Translations under genes and position numbers: made by a program
Part shown: piece by piece, positions 16,370 to 25,596 of the stretch
Numbering within the stretch: the first letter of the stretch is position 1
Layout: every line of letters begins with the position of its first letter
Notes under the pieces: generated by a model
Database searches by the model: none
What the model saw: only the letters and a program-made list of their open reading frames with translations
Told to the model about the DNA's origin: nothing
From: Caballeronia jiangsuensis
GTDB lineage: Bacteria; Pseudomonadota; Gammaproteobacteria; Burkholderiales; Burkholderiaceae
Length of the DNA stretch: 64,000 bases
NCBI GenBank assembly: GCA_000648925.1
Contig: JFHF01000016.1
Location: 89,329 to 153,328, forward strand
Direction: 5' to 3'

Positions 16370-18379
16370 ATGTTCGGCAAATTAACGCTTGAGGCGATCC
16401 CGTACCACGAGCCCATCATCATGGGGGCGACCGTCTTCATGGCGATCCTCGCACTCGGTACGGTCGCCCTTCTCACCAAACTCGGCAAATGGGGCTGGCT
16501 CTGGCGCGAGTATCTGACTTCGGTCGATCACAAGCGCATCGGCGTCATGTATCTCGTCGTCGCCGGGCTGATGCTCGTGCGCGGCTTCGCCGACGCCGTC
16601 ATGATGCGTCTGCAACAGGCCATCGCGCTCGATTCGCCGGGGTATCTGCCGGCGCATCACTTCGACCAGATTTTCTCGGCCCACGGCACCATCATGATCT
16701 TCTTCATGGCCATGGCGCTGCTGGTCGCGTTCTTCAACCTCGTCGTGCCCCTGCAGATCGGCGCGCGTGACGTGGCCTTCCCGTTCATCAACTCGCTGTC
16801 GTTCTGGATGACGGCCGTAGCCGCCATCCTGATCAACCTGTCGCTCTTCATCGGCGAGTTCTCTTCGACGGGCTGGCTCGCGTATCCGCCACTCTCCGAG
16901 ACGCAGTTCAGTCCGGGCGTCGGCGTGGACTACTACATCTGGGCGTTGCAGTTGTCCGGCGTCGGCACGCTGCTGACGGCGGTGAACTTCTTCGTCACGA
17001 TCGTGAAGATGCGCGCGCCCGGCATGACGTGGATGAAGCTGCCCGTCTTCACGTGGACGGCGTTCTGCTCGAACGTGCTGATCATGGCCACGTTCCCGAT
17101 CCTGACCGTGGCGCTCGCGCTGCTGGCGCTGGACCGCTACATGGGCATGCACTTCTTCACGAACGACGGCGGCGGCAACCCGATGGTCTACCTGAACCTG
17201 ATCTGGGCCTGGGGTCACCCCGAGGTCTACATCCTGGTTCTGCCCGCGTTCGGCATCTATTCGGAAGTGGTCGCGACCTTCTCGAAGAAGCCGCTGTTCG
17301 GCTACAAGACGATGGTCTGGGCGACGTGCTGCATCATGGTGCTGTCGTTCCTCGTGTGGCTGCATCACTTCTTCACGATGGGCTCGGGAGCGAACGTCAA
17401 TGCCTTCTTCGGCATTATGACGATGATCATTTCCATCCCGACCGGCGTGAAGATCTTCAACTGGCTCTTCACGATGTATCGCGGTCGCGTGCAGTTCACG
17501 ACGCCCGTACTGTGGACCATCGGCTTCGTCATCACCTTCACGCTCGGCGGCATGACCGGCGTGATGCTGGCCATCCCGGGCGCGGACTTCGTGCTGCACA
17601 ACTCGCTCTTCCTGATCGCGCACTTCCATAACGCGATCATCGGCGGCGTGGTGTTCGGTTACTTCGCGGGCGTGCAGTACTGGTGGCCGAAGGTGTTCGG
17701 CTTCAAGCTCGACGAAAAGCTCGGCCGCAACGCGTTCATCTGCTGGTTCGTGGGCTTCTTCGTCGCGTTCGTGCCGATCTACATCCTCGGCTTCATGGGT
17801 GCGACGCGCCGCCTGAATCACTACGACAACCCGGCATGGCAGCCCTTCTTCATCGTGGCCGCTGTCGGCGTGGGCATCATCGCGCTGGGCGTCGTGTTCC
17901 AGGTCCTGCAAATCGTCGTGAGCATCATCCGCCGCAATCAGCCCGCGTATCGCGACATCAGCGGCGATCCGTGGAACGGCCGCACGCTCGAATGGACGAT
18001 GAGCTCGCCGCCGCCCGTCTACAACTTCGCGAATATCCCCGCTGTGCGTGCACTCGACGATTTCGCCGATGCCAAGGAACACGGCCGCATCGATGCGCGT
18101 CCGTACCGCGACATCCACATGCCGTCGAATACGAGCGCCGGTCTCGTGATCGGTCTGTTCGCGCTCGCATTCGGCTTCGCCGCGATCTGGCACATCTGGT
18201 GGCTGGCGGTCGCGGGTCTCGTCGGCATCGCCGCGACCGTGATCGGCTACAGCTTCCGCGAGAACGCCGGCTTCATCATCCCGGCTGCGACCGTGAAGTC
18301 GACCGAAGAGCGCAATCGTCCGCCGAAGTCGCCTAAGAAGTCCGCCACGGAGCGCGAACTCGAACTGGAGGCAATGTAA
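16370..18379 (+). CDS. cyoB: Cytochrome o ubiquinol oxidase subunit I
   Basis: A 669-residue heme-copper oxidase catalytic subunit with about 15 helices. Key segments are intact: [11 protein letters not shown] (low-spin heme His region), [12 protein letters not shown] with the cross-linked His/Tyr of CuB, LHHFF with the CuB histidine pair, and [14 protein letters not shown] with the heme ligands. It reduces oxygen to water at the expense of quinol and pumps protons. Stop and cyoC start share one base (TAATG). Length is typical. Confidence 0.97.
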   Translation: MFGKLTLEAIPYHEPIIMGATVFMAILALGTVALLTKLGKWGWLWREYLTSVDHKRIGVMYLVVAGLMLVRGFADAVMMRLQQAIALDSPGYLPAHHFDQIFSAHGTIMIFFMAMALLVAFFNLVVPLQIGARDVAFPFINSLSFWMTAVAAILINLSLFIGEFSSTGWLAYPPLSETQFSPGVGVDYYIWALQLSGVGTLLTAVNFFVTIVKMRAPGMTWMKLPVFTWTAFCSNVLIMATFPILTVALALLALDRYMGMHFFTNDGGGNPMVYLNLIWAWGHPEVYILVLPAFGIYSEVVATFSKKPLFGYKTMVWATCCIMVLSFLVWLHHFFTMGSGANVNAFFGIMTMIISIPTGVKIFNWLFTMYRGRVQFTTPVLWTIGFVITFTLGGMTGVMLAIPGADFVLHNSLFLIAHFHNAIIGGVVFGYFAGVQYWWPKVFGFKLDEKLGRNAFICWFVGFFVAFVPIYILGFMGATRRLNHYDNPAWQPFFIVAAVGVGIIALGVVFQVLQIVVSIIRRNQPAYRDISGDPWNGRTLEWTMSSPPPVYNFANIPAVRALDDFADAKEHGRIDARPYRDIHMPSNTSAGLVIGLFALAFGFAAIWHIWWLAVAGLVGIAATVIGYSFRENAGFIIPAATVKSTEERNRPPKSPKKSATERELELEAM

Positions 18380-18987
18380 TGTCGCAATCGACACTTTCCA
18401 CGCAGCACGCGCACGACCATGAGCACGAGCACCAGCCGCATTCGGTGTTCGGCTTCTGGGCCTACCTGATGACCGACTGCGTGCTGTTCGCGTCGCTCTT
18501 CGCGGCCTTCGCGATGTACGCGATGCAGACAGCAGGCGGCCCCACGGGCAAGGATCTGTTCAACCTGACCGACGTCGCGTACGAAACGGCGCTGCTTCTC
18601 ACGAGCAGCCTGACCTTCGGTTTCGCGATGATCTCGGCAACGCGCCGGAAGTCGGGCGCGGCGCTCGCGTGGCTCTTCGTCACGTTCGTGCTGGGCGCGG
18701 GCTTCCTGTGGCTGGAAGTGCACGAGTTCGCGCACCTGATCGCCGAAGGCGCGGGGCCGCAACGCAGCGCGTTCTGGTCGTCGTTCTTCACGCTGGTCGG
18801 CACGCACGGCCTGCACGTCACCATCGGCCTGATCTGGCTGGTCGTGCTGGCGGTGCAGATCGCGCGCAATCCCGGGATGAACGAGCGCGAACTGCGTCGC
18901 CTCGCCTGCCTGAGCCTCTTCTGGCACTTCCTCGACATCGTCTGGATTTGCGTGTTTTCCTTCGTCTATCTCGGGAGCGTCGTCTGA
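18379..18987 (+). CDS. cyoC: Cytochrome o ubiquinol oxidase subunit III
   Basis: A 202-residue subunit with five predicted helices and a His-rich N-terminus (HAHDHEHEHQPH). Family residues include FGFWAYLMTDCVLFASLFAAF at the start and FFTLVGTHGLHVTIGLIWL in the middle. It stabilises subunit I. The ATG overlaps the cyoB stop by one base and its own stop overlaps cyoD (TGATG), so translation is coupled along the operon. Confidence 0.95.
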   Translation: MSQSTLSTQHAHDHEHEHQPHSVFGFWAYLMTDCVLFASLFAAFAMYAMQTAGGPTGKDLFNLTDVAYETALLLTSSLTFGFAMISATRRKSGAALAWLFVTFVLGAGFLWLEVHEFAHLIAEGAGPQRSAFWSSFFTLVGTHGLHVTIGLIWLVVLAVQIARNPGMNERELRRLACLSLFWHFLDIVWICVFSFVYLGSVV

Positions 18988-19319
18988 TGGCACATGCTCA
19001 TATCAATTCGAGCGATGTCCCGCACGTCACCGTGCGCGGCTATCTGATCGGCTTCGTGCTGGCCGTGGTGCTGACCGTGGCGTCGTTCTGGGCAGCGGCA
19101 TCGGGTGCGTTCAGGGGCGAGAGCGCGATCGTCGCGCTCGCGGTGCTCGCTGCCGTGCAAGTCATCGTGCATGTGGTGTTCTTCCTGCACGTGAACGCGT
19201 CGAAGGGACAGCGCTGGCATGCGATGTCGTTCGCGTACACCATTCTCATGTCGCTGATTCTGATCGTCGGCACGGTCTGGGTGATGCATAACGTGCACAT
19301 GCTGATGATGGCGCGATAA
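18987..19319 (+). CDS. cyoD: Cytochrome o ubiquinol oxidase subunit IV
   Basis: A 110-residue three-helix protein beginning MAHAHINSSDVPHVTVRGYL. The helix pair VIVHVVFFLHVN and MSLILIVGTVWVMHNV matches subunit IV, which assists CuB-site assembly. The start is the ATG overlapping the cyoC stop; the longer open frame reaching back to 18669 is only a shadow within cyoC. Last gene of the operon, followed by a strong terminator at 19351. A cyoE heme O synthase does not follow, so heme O must come from a gene elsewhere. Confidence 0.93.
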   Translation: MAHAHINSSDVPHVTVRGYLIGFVLAVVLTVASFWAAASGAFRGESAIVALAVLAAVQVIVHVVFFLHVNASKGQRWHAMSFAYTILMSLILIVGTVWVMHNVHMLMMAR

Positions 19320-19350
19320 CGCGCTCAGCTTCATCGAGCGAAATCGAAAG

Positions 19351-19380
19351 GCGGGCCCGCGTGCGGGTCCGCTTTTTTTT
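19351..19380 (+). terminator. Rho-independent terminator of cyoABCD
   Basis: GCGGGCCC and GGGTCCGC form an 8-bp stem with one G-U pair around a short GC-rich loop, followed by eight T residues. It lies 31 bp after cyoD and closes the oxidase operon. Confidence 0.9.
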
Positions 19381-19431
19381 CGTCTGTGATCTCGCTGTGT
19401 CCTGCACGAATTCGGCATCCGATGAAGAATC

Positions 19432-19460
19432 TTGACAATTATCCGAACGAGGCAGAATAT
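19432..19460 (+). promoter_or_regulatory. Candidate sigma-70 promoter of the cupin-MFS-SDR-IclR unit
   Basis: A perfect TTGACA (19432-19437) is followed at 17 bp by a weak -10 hexamer GAATAT (19455-19460). The local sequence is AT-rich against the surrounding GC-rich DNA. The paired IclR-type boxes begin 4 bp downstream, in a position suited to repression. Confidence 0.5.
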
Positions 19461-19463
19461 TTG

Positions 19464-19496
19464 TCCATAATTTGAATTTATCATCCACAATATGGA
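19464..19496. promoter_or_regulatory. Two tandem IclR-type operator boxes
   Basis: TCCATAATTTGAA (19464-19476) and TCCACAATATGGA (19484-19496) are 13-base imperfect and perfect TCCA-N5-TGGA palindromes. They start exactly 20 bp apart, two helical turns. The outer bases also form a 9-bp inverted repeat (TTGTCCATA at 19461, TATGGACAA at 19491). The IclR gene ending this operon (22139-22936) is the likely binder. Confidence 0.55.
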
Positions 19497-19508
19497 CAAG
19501 GAGACGCG

Positions 19509-20036
19509 ATGAGCGCGCCAAAGCCCACGGCGGACGCCATGACGCCGTATCAACTTCCCTTCCCGAAAGAAGCGCAAAAGGAAATCGTCGTGCCTGCCGC
19601 GATTCCTGTCGACGAGCGCGAATGGGTTCCGCAAGCCGAAAACGTCTGGTTCCGCCCGCTGTGCCTGAACGTATCGACCGGATACTGGATGAACCTTTTG
19701 CGCGTGCGCAAATCCGGCGTGCTGTCGCGCCATCGTCACCCGCAGGCCGTCCACGGCATGGTGCTGAAAGGCCGCTGGCGCTATCTGGAACACGACTGGG
19801 AAGCGACCGAAGGCAGCTACGTCTTCGAGCCGCCCGGTGAAACGCACACGCTCTACGTGCCAGAAGACGTCGAAGAGATGATCACCTACTTCCAGGTGAA
19901 CGGCGTGATGTTCTATTGCGACCCGTACGGCAACTACACCGGCTACGAGGACGTGTTCACCAAAGTCGACATGTGCCGCAAGCACTACGAGTCGGTTGGT
20001 CTCGGCGCGGATTTCGTCGATCAGTTCATTCGTTAA
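19509..20036 (+). CDS. Cupin protein, 2,4'-dihydroxyacetophenone dioxygenase-like
   Basis: A 175-residue single-domain cupin. The metal-binding pattern is visible in SRHRHPQAVHGMVLKGRWRY and, later, PPGETHTLYVP: two clustered His, then a Glu and a His. The sequence resembles the 2,4'-dihydroxyacetophenone dioxygenase family, which uses iron to cleave an aryl side-chain C-C bond, but the natural substrate here is unknown. An AAGGAG site precedes ATG 19509. It is the first gene of a four-gene unit with a transporter, a dehydrogenase and an IclR regulator, pointing to catabolism of an imported small organic acid or aromatic. Confidence 0.75.
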   Translation: MSAPKPTADAMTPYQLPFPKEAQKEIVVPAAIPVDEREWVPQAENVWFRPLCLNVSTGYWMNLLRVRKSGVLSRHRHPQAVHGMVLKGRWRYLEHDWEATEGSYVFEPPGETHTLYVPEDVEEMITYFQVNGVMFYCDPYGNYTGYEDVFTKVDMCRKHYESVGLGADFVDQFIR

Positions 20037-20086
20037 TTTCCCAAACCACCTCTAGCAGACTCAAAAGAGCATTCGGAGGAGACACC

Positions 20087-21388
20087 ATGCTGGAAAAATC
20101 ACCGCGCCTGAAGCGCGTTCAGATCGTCGCGATCGCGTTTCTGATGCTCGCGGGCATCGTGAACTATCTCGATCGCAGCACGCTATCCATCGCCAATCAT
20201 TCCGTCACGCAGGAACTCGGCCTCTCCGCATCGCAGATGGGCCTGCTGCTCTCCGCGTTCTCGTTCGCCTATGCGTTCTCGCAGTTGCCCATCGGCGTGA
20301 TGCTCGACCGCTTCGGCGCGCGCATCATGCTCGGGCTCGGCATGTTCGTCTGGTCGGTCGCGCAGTTGTTCGGCGGGCTCGTGACGAACCTGCATCAGTT
20401 CCTCGCGGCGCGCATCGCGCTCGGCATTGGCGAAGCGCCGCAGTTTCCGGCGGGCGCGAAGGTCGTGTCGGAATGGTTCGCGCAACGCGAGCGCGGCAAG
20501 CCGACGGGCATTTTCGTCACGTCATCGACGATCGGACCCGCGCTCGCGCCGCCGATCCTCACCGTGCTCCTGCTCAACTTCGGCTGGCGCAACATGTTCG
20601 TCATCATGGGCGCGCTCGGCATTGCAGTGTCGATCGGCTGGTACATCGTCTATCGCAATCGCCGCGACGTGAAGCTCGAAGCGCATGAGCTCGCGCATCT
20701 GACCGAAGGCGAGCCGGCGCAACGCGCGGAACGCAACATGACCTTCGCGGAATGGCGCGGCCTCTTCGGCAAGGCGACCACGTGGGGCATGATCTTCGGC
20801 TTCATGGGCGTGATCTACATGGTGTGGCTCTATCTGACGTGGCTGCCCGCGTATCTCGAACACGAGCGTCATCTGACGATCGCGAAGACCGGCTGGGTCG
20901 TGACGATTCCGTATCTCGCGGGCACGCTCGGCATGCTGTCGTCGGGCTTTATCGCCGATGGCCTGATGGCGCGCGGCGTCGCCCCGATCCGCAGCCGCAA
21001 GTGGCCGATCTGCTCGGGCCTCATCGGCGGCGCGCTCTTCACGGTGCCTGCCGCGTTCACGCCGAATCTCACGCTCGCGATCGTCTATCTCTCGGCCGCG
21101 ATGTTCTTCGTCAACATGGCGAGCGGCGCAGCATGGGCGCTCGTTTCCGTCGCGGCGCCGCGCCACATGGTCGCGTCGCTCGGCAGCATCCAGAACTTCG
21201 GCGGCTATTTCGGCGGCTCGTTCGCGCCGTTCATCACCGGTCTCGTGGTCGACAAGACGCACTCGTTCGTGAACGCGTTCCTGATCAGCGCGGGCGTCGC
21301 GTTCGCCGCCGCGCTCGTCTACATGTTCGTCGTGCGTTCGCCGATCGAAGACGCCGAGCAGCAGGCCGCGCCCGTTCCCGTCGTATAA
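20087..21388 (+). CDS. MFS transporter, anion:cation symporter (ACS) type
   Basis: A 433-residue, 12-helix MFS carrier. The start is ATG 20087, preceded by a good GGAGGAG site, giving MLEKSPRLKRVQIVAIAFLML; the frame extends upstream only through the cupin gene in another phase. NYLDRSTLSIA in TM1, the DRFGAR loop between TM2 and TM3, and GIGEAPQFPAGAKVVSEWF in TM4 are hallmarks of the ACS group (hexuronate, phthalate, 4-hydroxyphenylacetate uptake). It probably imports the substrate of the neighbouring cupin and SDR enzymes. Confidence 0.88.
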   Translation: MLEKSPRLKRVQIVAIAFLMLAGIVNYLDRSTLSIANHSVTQELGLSASQMGLLLSAFSFAYAFSQLPIGVMLDRFGARIMLGLGMFVWSVAQLFGGLVTNLHQFLAARIALGIGEAPQFPAGAKVVSEWFAQRERGKPTGIFVTSSTIGPALAPPILTVLLLNFGWRNMFVIMGALGIAVSIGWYIVYRNRRDVKLEAHELAHLTEGEPAQRAERNMTFAEWRGLFGKATTWGMIFGFMGVIYMVWLYLTWLPAYLEHERHLTIAKTGWVVTIPYLAGTLGMLSSGFIADGLMARGVAPIRSRKWPICSGLIGGALFTVPAAFTPNLTLAIVYLSAAMFFVNMASGAAWALVSVAAPRHMVASLGSIQNFGGYFGGSFAPFITGLVVDKTHSFVNAFLISAGVAFAAALVYMFVVRSPIEDAEQQAAPVPVV

Positions 21389-21399
21389 ATCACACCGTT

Positions 21400-22128
21400 A
21401 TGACTTTTCAAGCTGATCTCTTCAAGGGCAAGACCGTCGTCGTGACCGGCGGCACGCAGGGCATCGGCGCGGGCATCGCGCAGCAGTTCGCGGCGCTCGG
21501 CGCGCGTGTCGTCGCAGCGGGGCTCGCACCGACCGATGACCAGCGCGACGCCTTGGGCAATGGCATCGAACTCGCCGCGCTCGATGTTGCCGATGCCGCC
21601 AGCACCGCCGCGCTCTTCACAACGCTCGACACGCTCGACGTGCTCGTCAATTGCGCCGGCATGATCCGTCGCGGCGACGAGCACGACATCGACACGTTCG
21701 AGCGCGTCATCGCCGTGAATCTCAGCGGCACGATGCGCATGTGCGCGGCCGCGCGCCCCTTGCTCGCGAAGAGCCGCGGCTCGATCGTCAACACGGCGTC
21801 GATGCTGACGTTCTTCGGCGGCGGTCTCGTGCCCGCGTACAGCGCGAGCAAGGGCGGCGTCGCGCAACTGACGAAGTCGCTCGCAATCGCCTACGCCGCT
21901 GACGGCATCCGCGTGAATGCGGTCGCGCCCGGCTGGATCGCAACGCCGCTCACGCAGGCGCTGCAGGAAGACGGCGGCCGCTCGCAAGCGATCCTCGAAC
22001 GCACGCCGATGAAGCGCTGGGGCCTGCCCGAAGACGTCGCGCGGGTGACGGCGTTTCTCGCGTCGCCGGCGGCGTCGTTCATGACGGGCGCGATCGTGCC
22101 CGTCGATGGCGGTTATCTCGTGGCATGA
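21400..22128 (+). CDS. SDR family NAD(P)-dependent oxidoreductase
   Basis: A 242-residue classical short-chain dehydrogenase. The cofactor loop TGGTQGIGAG, the NCAG motif, the catalytic Ser (NTASM), and the YSASK motif (Tyr-x3-Lys) are all present, and the PGWIATPL segment follows. It starts 11 bp after the transporter stop at ATG 21400. The enzyme would interconvert a hydroxyl and a carbonyl in the pathway encoded by this unit; substrate not deducible. The acid-poor region after the second beta strand gives no clear NAD versus NADP preference. Confidence 0.9.
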   Translation: MTFQADLFKGKTVVVTGGTQGIGAGIAQQFAALGARVVAAGLAPTDDQRDALGNGIELAALDVADAASTAALFTTLDTLDVLVNCAGMIRRGDEHDIDTFERVIAVNLSGTMRMCAAARPLLAKSRGSIVNTASMLTFFGGGLVPAYSASKGGVAQLTKSLAIAYAADGIRVNAVAPGWIATPLTQALQEDGGRSQAILERTPMKRWGLPEDVARVTAFLASPAASFMTGAIVPVDGGYLVA

Positions 22129-22138
22129 TTCACGCATC

Positions 22139-22936
22139 ATGCCTTCAGACACCACTTCTCTCGACGCCGCCAAGGCCTCCGGCACCGCCGCCTTCTCGAA
22201 GTTCATGGCGGTGCTGCAACTCATCGCCGATGCCGACGAACCGCCGACCATCGCGCGTCTCACGGCCGCGAGCGGTTATCCGCGCCCGACGGTGTATCGC
22301 ATCGTAGGCGCATTGCTCGCGGAAGGGCTGGTGGTCGAAAGCGCACGCGGCGGATGCTACGCGCTCGGCCCGCGTCTGATGTCGCTCGCGAGCCGGAGCT
22401 GGGAGCGCTCGGATTTGCGCATCGCCGCCGCCGACGCCTTGCAGACGCTGCGCGACGCGACGCAGGAAACCGTGCATCTGGCGGTGCGCAGCGGCTCGGA
22501 GATGGTGTATGTCGAGAAGCTCGAAAGTCCACACGCGGTGCGCATGGCGTCGCGCATCGGCACGCGCGTGACGCTTTATTCGAGTTCCGTCGGCAAGGCG
22601 TATCTGTCGACGCAATCGCCCGCCGAACGCGACGCGCTCCTGCAAGGCATCGCGTTCGCGCGCTTCACGCCGAACACGATCGTCGATCGTAAAGCGCTCG
22701 ACGCCGAACTCGACGCGACGCACACGCGCGGCTACGCGGAAGACCGCGAGGAAAACGAGGCGCAGATTTTCTGCTACGGCAGCGCGATCGTCGGCGCGAA
22801 CGGCGCGACGCTCGGCTGCGTGAGCGTCAGCATTCCGCTATTCAGAAAGAGCGCGACGCCGCTCGAAACCTACATCACACCGCTCAGGGAAGCGTGCCGC
22901 GCGATCGCGGAGCGCATGAGCCCCGGCACGCGCTAA
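22139..22936 (+). CDS. IclR family transcriptional regulator
   Basis: A 265-residue regulator. The N-terminal winged helix (FMAVLQLIADADEPPTIARLTAASGYPRPTVYRIVGAL) is followed by the GAF-like effector domain (SRIGTRVTLYSSSVGKAYLS; GYAEDREENEAQIFCYGSAIVG). The start is ATG 22139, 10 bp after the SDR stop. It closes the cupin-MFS-SDR unit and most likely binds the tandem boxes at 19464-19496 in response to a pathway metabolite (inference). Its stop overlaps the convergent UbiB-like gene by 4 bp. Confidence 0.9.
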   Translation: MPSDTTSLDAAKASGTAAFSKFMAVLQLIADADEPPTIARLTAASGYPRPTVYRIVGALLAEGLVVESARGGCYALGPRLMSLASRSWERSDLRIAAADALQTLRDATQETVHLAVRSGSEMVYVEKLESPHAVRMASRIGTRVTLYSSSVGKAYLSTQSPAERDALLQGIAFARFTPNTIVDRKALDAELDATHTRGYAEDREENEAQIFCYGSAIVGANGATLGCVSVSIPLFRKSATPLETYITPLREACRAIAERMSPGTR

Positions 22937-24450
22937 CGAAACACCGTGCCGCGCGTGCGTTGCGTCGCCGCCGCGTAGTGCGCGATGAGCGACGGCAGAC
23001 GCGGCAGCGTATGCGGCCAGTGCGTCGCCTCATGCGCGAGACGCGCCGCCAGGCTCCTGAAGCTCAACTGATCCGCGGCGAGCCGCACGATGACCTTGCG
23101 CGCGATCTTCCATACATCGATATCCGGCGCGATGTCCTGCGCGACGCGCTCGATCCTTTCCGCCGCTCTCGACAACAACACCGCCCGCGACGCGATGCGC
23201 CCGTGTGCCGCGCTGAACATATGCTCGGCGGGCGCCTTGCCGATCGCGCCGAACAGATGCGCGACGCCGGCGCCGCGCCTGGCATGCGGCGACGCGAAAC
23301 GCTCCGCCTCCCGCCGATACGTCGCTTCGACGCGCACCTCGTGATGCGTCACGTTCGCGCCGGGCCGGCCGTGCTCCAGATGCGCGCGGGCCGCCGCCTT
23401 GTGATCGCCCTCCATGAGCGCATGCGACACGCCGACGAGAAAATCGCGCTCGTGAGCGGCGAAGATCATCATCGGGTTATCGGCTTCGAGAACGATCTGG
23501 CCGCGCGTGTCCGGCTCGATGCTCACGCGCGCGCCCGCCGCATCCAGTCCCGCGTGATACAGCCCGACGCCCAGCGCCATTTCGAAGAACGCTTCGATGA
23601 GCGTCGCGAGGACGTCGGCCTGATCGAGCCCGCACGATGCGAGCGTTTCCGCATCCGATAGCGCCGCCGTCTCGATCGCACGCGTGGTCAGCACGGCGTC
23701 GTTGCAATAGTCCCAGAGCACTTCGGGCACGGCGAGGCGGTCGTCGTCGCGCAGACGGAAGCGCAGGTAGCTCTGATCGGCGGCGCGCTGACGCAGGTCG
23801 ATCATTGCATCGACGCTCTCTCGCGCACGACGGACCCATTCCACCGGATGCATGTCGCGCGCCTTCGCCGAGCGTCGTTCCGCGAAACGCGCCGCCGCGA
23901 GCGCGAGATCCAGATCGTCTTCGAGTTCGGCACGCGTATCCGCGCGCAGCAGCGTGACGCGCACGGGCAACGCGCCGATGCGCGCGACGTGCGTCTGCTC
24001 CGCGACGCCCGAGCGTAGCGGCACGTCGCTCAGCGCCGTGAGTTCGAAGGACAGCGTGGCGGGAAACGCCGCCTTGCAAGCCGCGCGAAAGCGTTCGGCA
24101 TCGTAAGGCGTAAAGAGTCCGTCGAGTTCGGAAAGCGCGACGCGCACCGCCGTTTCGGCAAGTGCGGGATGACGCGCGAGCGCGCCGGATGCGTTCTCCA
24201 GCACGCGCGAAAGTTGCGAGAGCGCGGGCACGCCCGCGCCGAGCGGCGCGGCACGCGCGCCATGCGTCGCGAAGAAGCGCGCGACGCGCGTCATCGCCGC
24301 GCCGTCGTCGGTCAAGTGCGTCTGATGGCTTTCATGCACGAACGCGCGGCCAAGTCGCCAGAGCGTCGCGAGTCGTCGGACAAACAAATTCAGGCTCGCT
24401 GAAAGTGAGTTGAAATCGCTGAGAGACTGCAATGCCGTCGTACATGGCAT
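22933..24450 (-). CDS. Degenerate UbiB/ABC1-kinase-like protein
   Basis: A 505-residue protein whose segment order follows AarF/UbiB proteins. An N-terminal helical part leads to a residue-160 segment (LPVRVTLLRADTRAELEDDLDL) where the family has AVKVQRPG and an acidic helix, then VPEVLWDYCNDAVLTTRAIE (241-260) where UbiB has VPRVYWELTTERVLTME. GLYHAGLDAAG (296-306) replaces FHADPHPGN, and LEADNP (321-326) replaces DFG. The invariant Lys, the catalytic Asp-Asn motif and the DFG Asp are thus all lost, so it should not be an active kinase. Alignment was by eye. It stands alone, convergent with the IclR gene. Confidence 0.6.
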   Translation of the reverse strand: MPCTTALQSLSDFNSLSASLNLFVRRLATLWRLGRAFVHESHQTHLTDDGAAMTRVARFFATHGARAAPLGAGVPALSQLSRVLENASGALARHPALAETAVRVALSELDGLFTPYDAERFRAACKAAFPATLSFELTALSDVPLRSGVAEQTHVARIGALPVRVTLLRADTRAELEDDLDLALAAARFAERRSAKARDMHPVEWVRRARESVDAMIDLRQRAADQSYLRFRLRDDDRLAVPEVLWDYCNDAVLTTRAIETAALSDAETLASCGLDQADVLATLIEAFFEMALGVGLYHAGLDAAGARVSIEPDTRGQIVLEADNPMMIFAAHERDFLVGVSHALMEGDHKAAARAHLEHGRPGANVTHHEVRVEATYRREAERFASPHARRGAGVAHLFGAIGKAPAEHMFSAAHGRIASRAVLLSRAAERIERVAQDIAPDIDVWKIARKVIVRLAADQLSFRSLAARLAHEATHWPHTLPRLPSLIAHYAAATQRTRGTVFR

Positions 24451-24742
24451 CGGGATTGGTCAATGTGTAACACGATTCGGTCGCATACGCACGCGGATCG
24501 CTATTTCATTCGGCATCCTTTATATGTGCATTCGTTTCACTTCACGCAGCGCAAATCCCGCGCATCCCATCAATCGAGTCGGCAAAAATTCCGTACCAAT
24601 GTATCTTTTTGTCGATGCACAATTCAGAACAGTCCTAATACGGTATCTTATTAATACGCGAAGTACAGCGTATCAACATCAAGTCCGAGGTAACTTCGAG
24701 CGCCCGTGCAAGAAGACTCATAACGATAAATCGAGAGGCGCC
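24451..24742. other. AT-rich intergenic region between divergent genes
   Basis: These 292 bp separate the UbiB-like gene from a plus-strand hypothetical gene and are clearly poorer in GC than the flanks. TAATACG occurs twice (24636-24642 and 24652-24658), 16 bp apart. A plus-strand frame is open throughout, but its composition is unlike neighbouring genes. I see no RNA gene; it probably carries promoters for both flanking genes. Confidence 0.4.
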
Positions 24743-25153
24743 ATGCAAGACCATTCCGAGCCGCCAATGGCGAAAGCGATGTACATCCTTGGGCAGATCG
24801 GCGCGATCATCTGCCATGAACGCGGCCCGCGCCCGCAGACCGAGGTACTTACAAAGATGGCATCGCGGCCCGCAGAAGGCTTTTCGATCGCCGTCGCGAG
24901 AATGAACGAAATGTGCCCGCCGCGACGCGGATATCGCCGCGCGCTGCTGCAATGGAAGCACAAGGAGATCGACCGTCTGAGCAGGATGCTGCCCGATCCT
25001 CTGCCGACAGCCGCTTCCGCGCATACGCAGATGCCGTTCTGGGCCGGCTATTGCCAGTACTGGGAAGACATGCTGAAAGAGCACGCTCAGCGCGATATCA
25101 ATCATCTCGTGCTGAAGCTCGACGTCATTCAGCGCACGCGCACCGATGCGTGA
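24743..25153 (+). CDS. Hypothetical protein
   Basis: A 136-residue, probably cytosolic protein. The start was placed at ATG 24743 (MQDHSEPPMAKAMYILGQIG), preceded by GAGAGGCG, because upstream codons in the open frame have AT-rich, non-coding character. Helical segments dominate, and the C-terminal half contains several aromatics (MPFWAGYCQYWEDML). No known domain was recognised. Its last 25 bp overlap the convergent response-regulator gene. Function unknown; MAKAMYILGQIGAIICHERG suggests a compact helical fold rather than a membrane segment. Confidence 0.65.
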   Translation: MQDHSEPPMAKAMYILGQIGAIICHERGPRPQTEVLTKMASRPAEGFSIAVARMNEMCPPRRGYRRALLQWKHKEIDRLSRMLPDPLPTAASAHTQMPFWAGYCQYWEDMLKEHAQRDINHLVLKLDVIQRTRTDA

Positions 25154-25596
25154 TCGCCCTCGCCTTCCCGCGTCGAAAAATAGCCGCGCAGCACCGCGAT
25201 CATTCCGTCGAGTTCCGTCGGCTTGACGAAGTAGCCGTTGAAGCCGGTGCGCTGCGCGCGCGTCAGGTCTTCCGGGTCCGTGCGGCTCGTATGCGCGATC
25301 AGCAACATCGAGAGATCGATCGCGCGGATCGCTTCGGCGGCTTCCCAGCCATCGCCGAGCGGCATCATCAGATCGAGCAGCACGACGCCCGGCCGCCATT
25401 TGCGCGCGATCGACACCGCGTCGAGCCCCGTGTGCACCGCGCGCACGGTGAACTCGGCGTCTTCCAACGCAAGACAGATCGCGCGGGTCGCCTCCAGATC
25501 GTCATCGGCGATGAGCACGCGCGGCTCGTCGTGGCGCGTCGCGCACGGCGGAATCTGCCACAGCGCTTGCGAAGAAACACGGTCGTGTCGTTGCAT
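25129..25596 (-). CDS. Stand-alone response regulator receiver protein
   Basis: A 155-residue protein made of one receiver domain. The start is ATG 25596 (MQRHDRVSSQ); a further in-frame ATG at 25638 lacks support. The acidic triad is IADDD, the phospho-acceptor Asp is in VVLLDLMMPLGDGW, and the conserved Thr/Ser and Lys are in LLIAHTSRT and YFVKP. There is no output domain, so it likely acts by protein contact in a phosphorelay. No kinase is adjacent. The histidine-rich N-terminal 30 residues are not part of the fold. Confidence 0.85.
   Translation of the reverse strand: MQRHDRVSSQALWQIPPCATRHDEPRVLIADDDLEATRAICLALEDAEFTVRAVHTGLDAVSIARKWRPGVVLLDLMMPLGDGWEAAEAIRAIDLSMLLIAHTSRTDPEDLTRAQRTGFNGYFVKPTELDGMIAVLRGYFSTREGEGDHASVRVR

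Noticed and set aside
16382..18394. A 670-codon open frame antisense to cyoB
   Set aside because: Shadow of a GC-rich real gene; Asp/His/Arg-rich with no domain, no ribosome site, and cyoB on the other strand is unmistakable.
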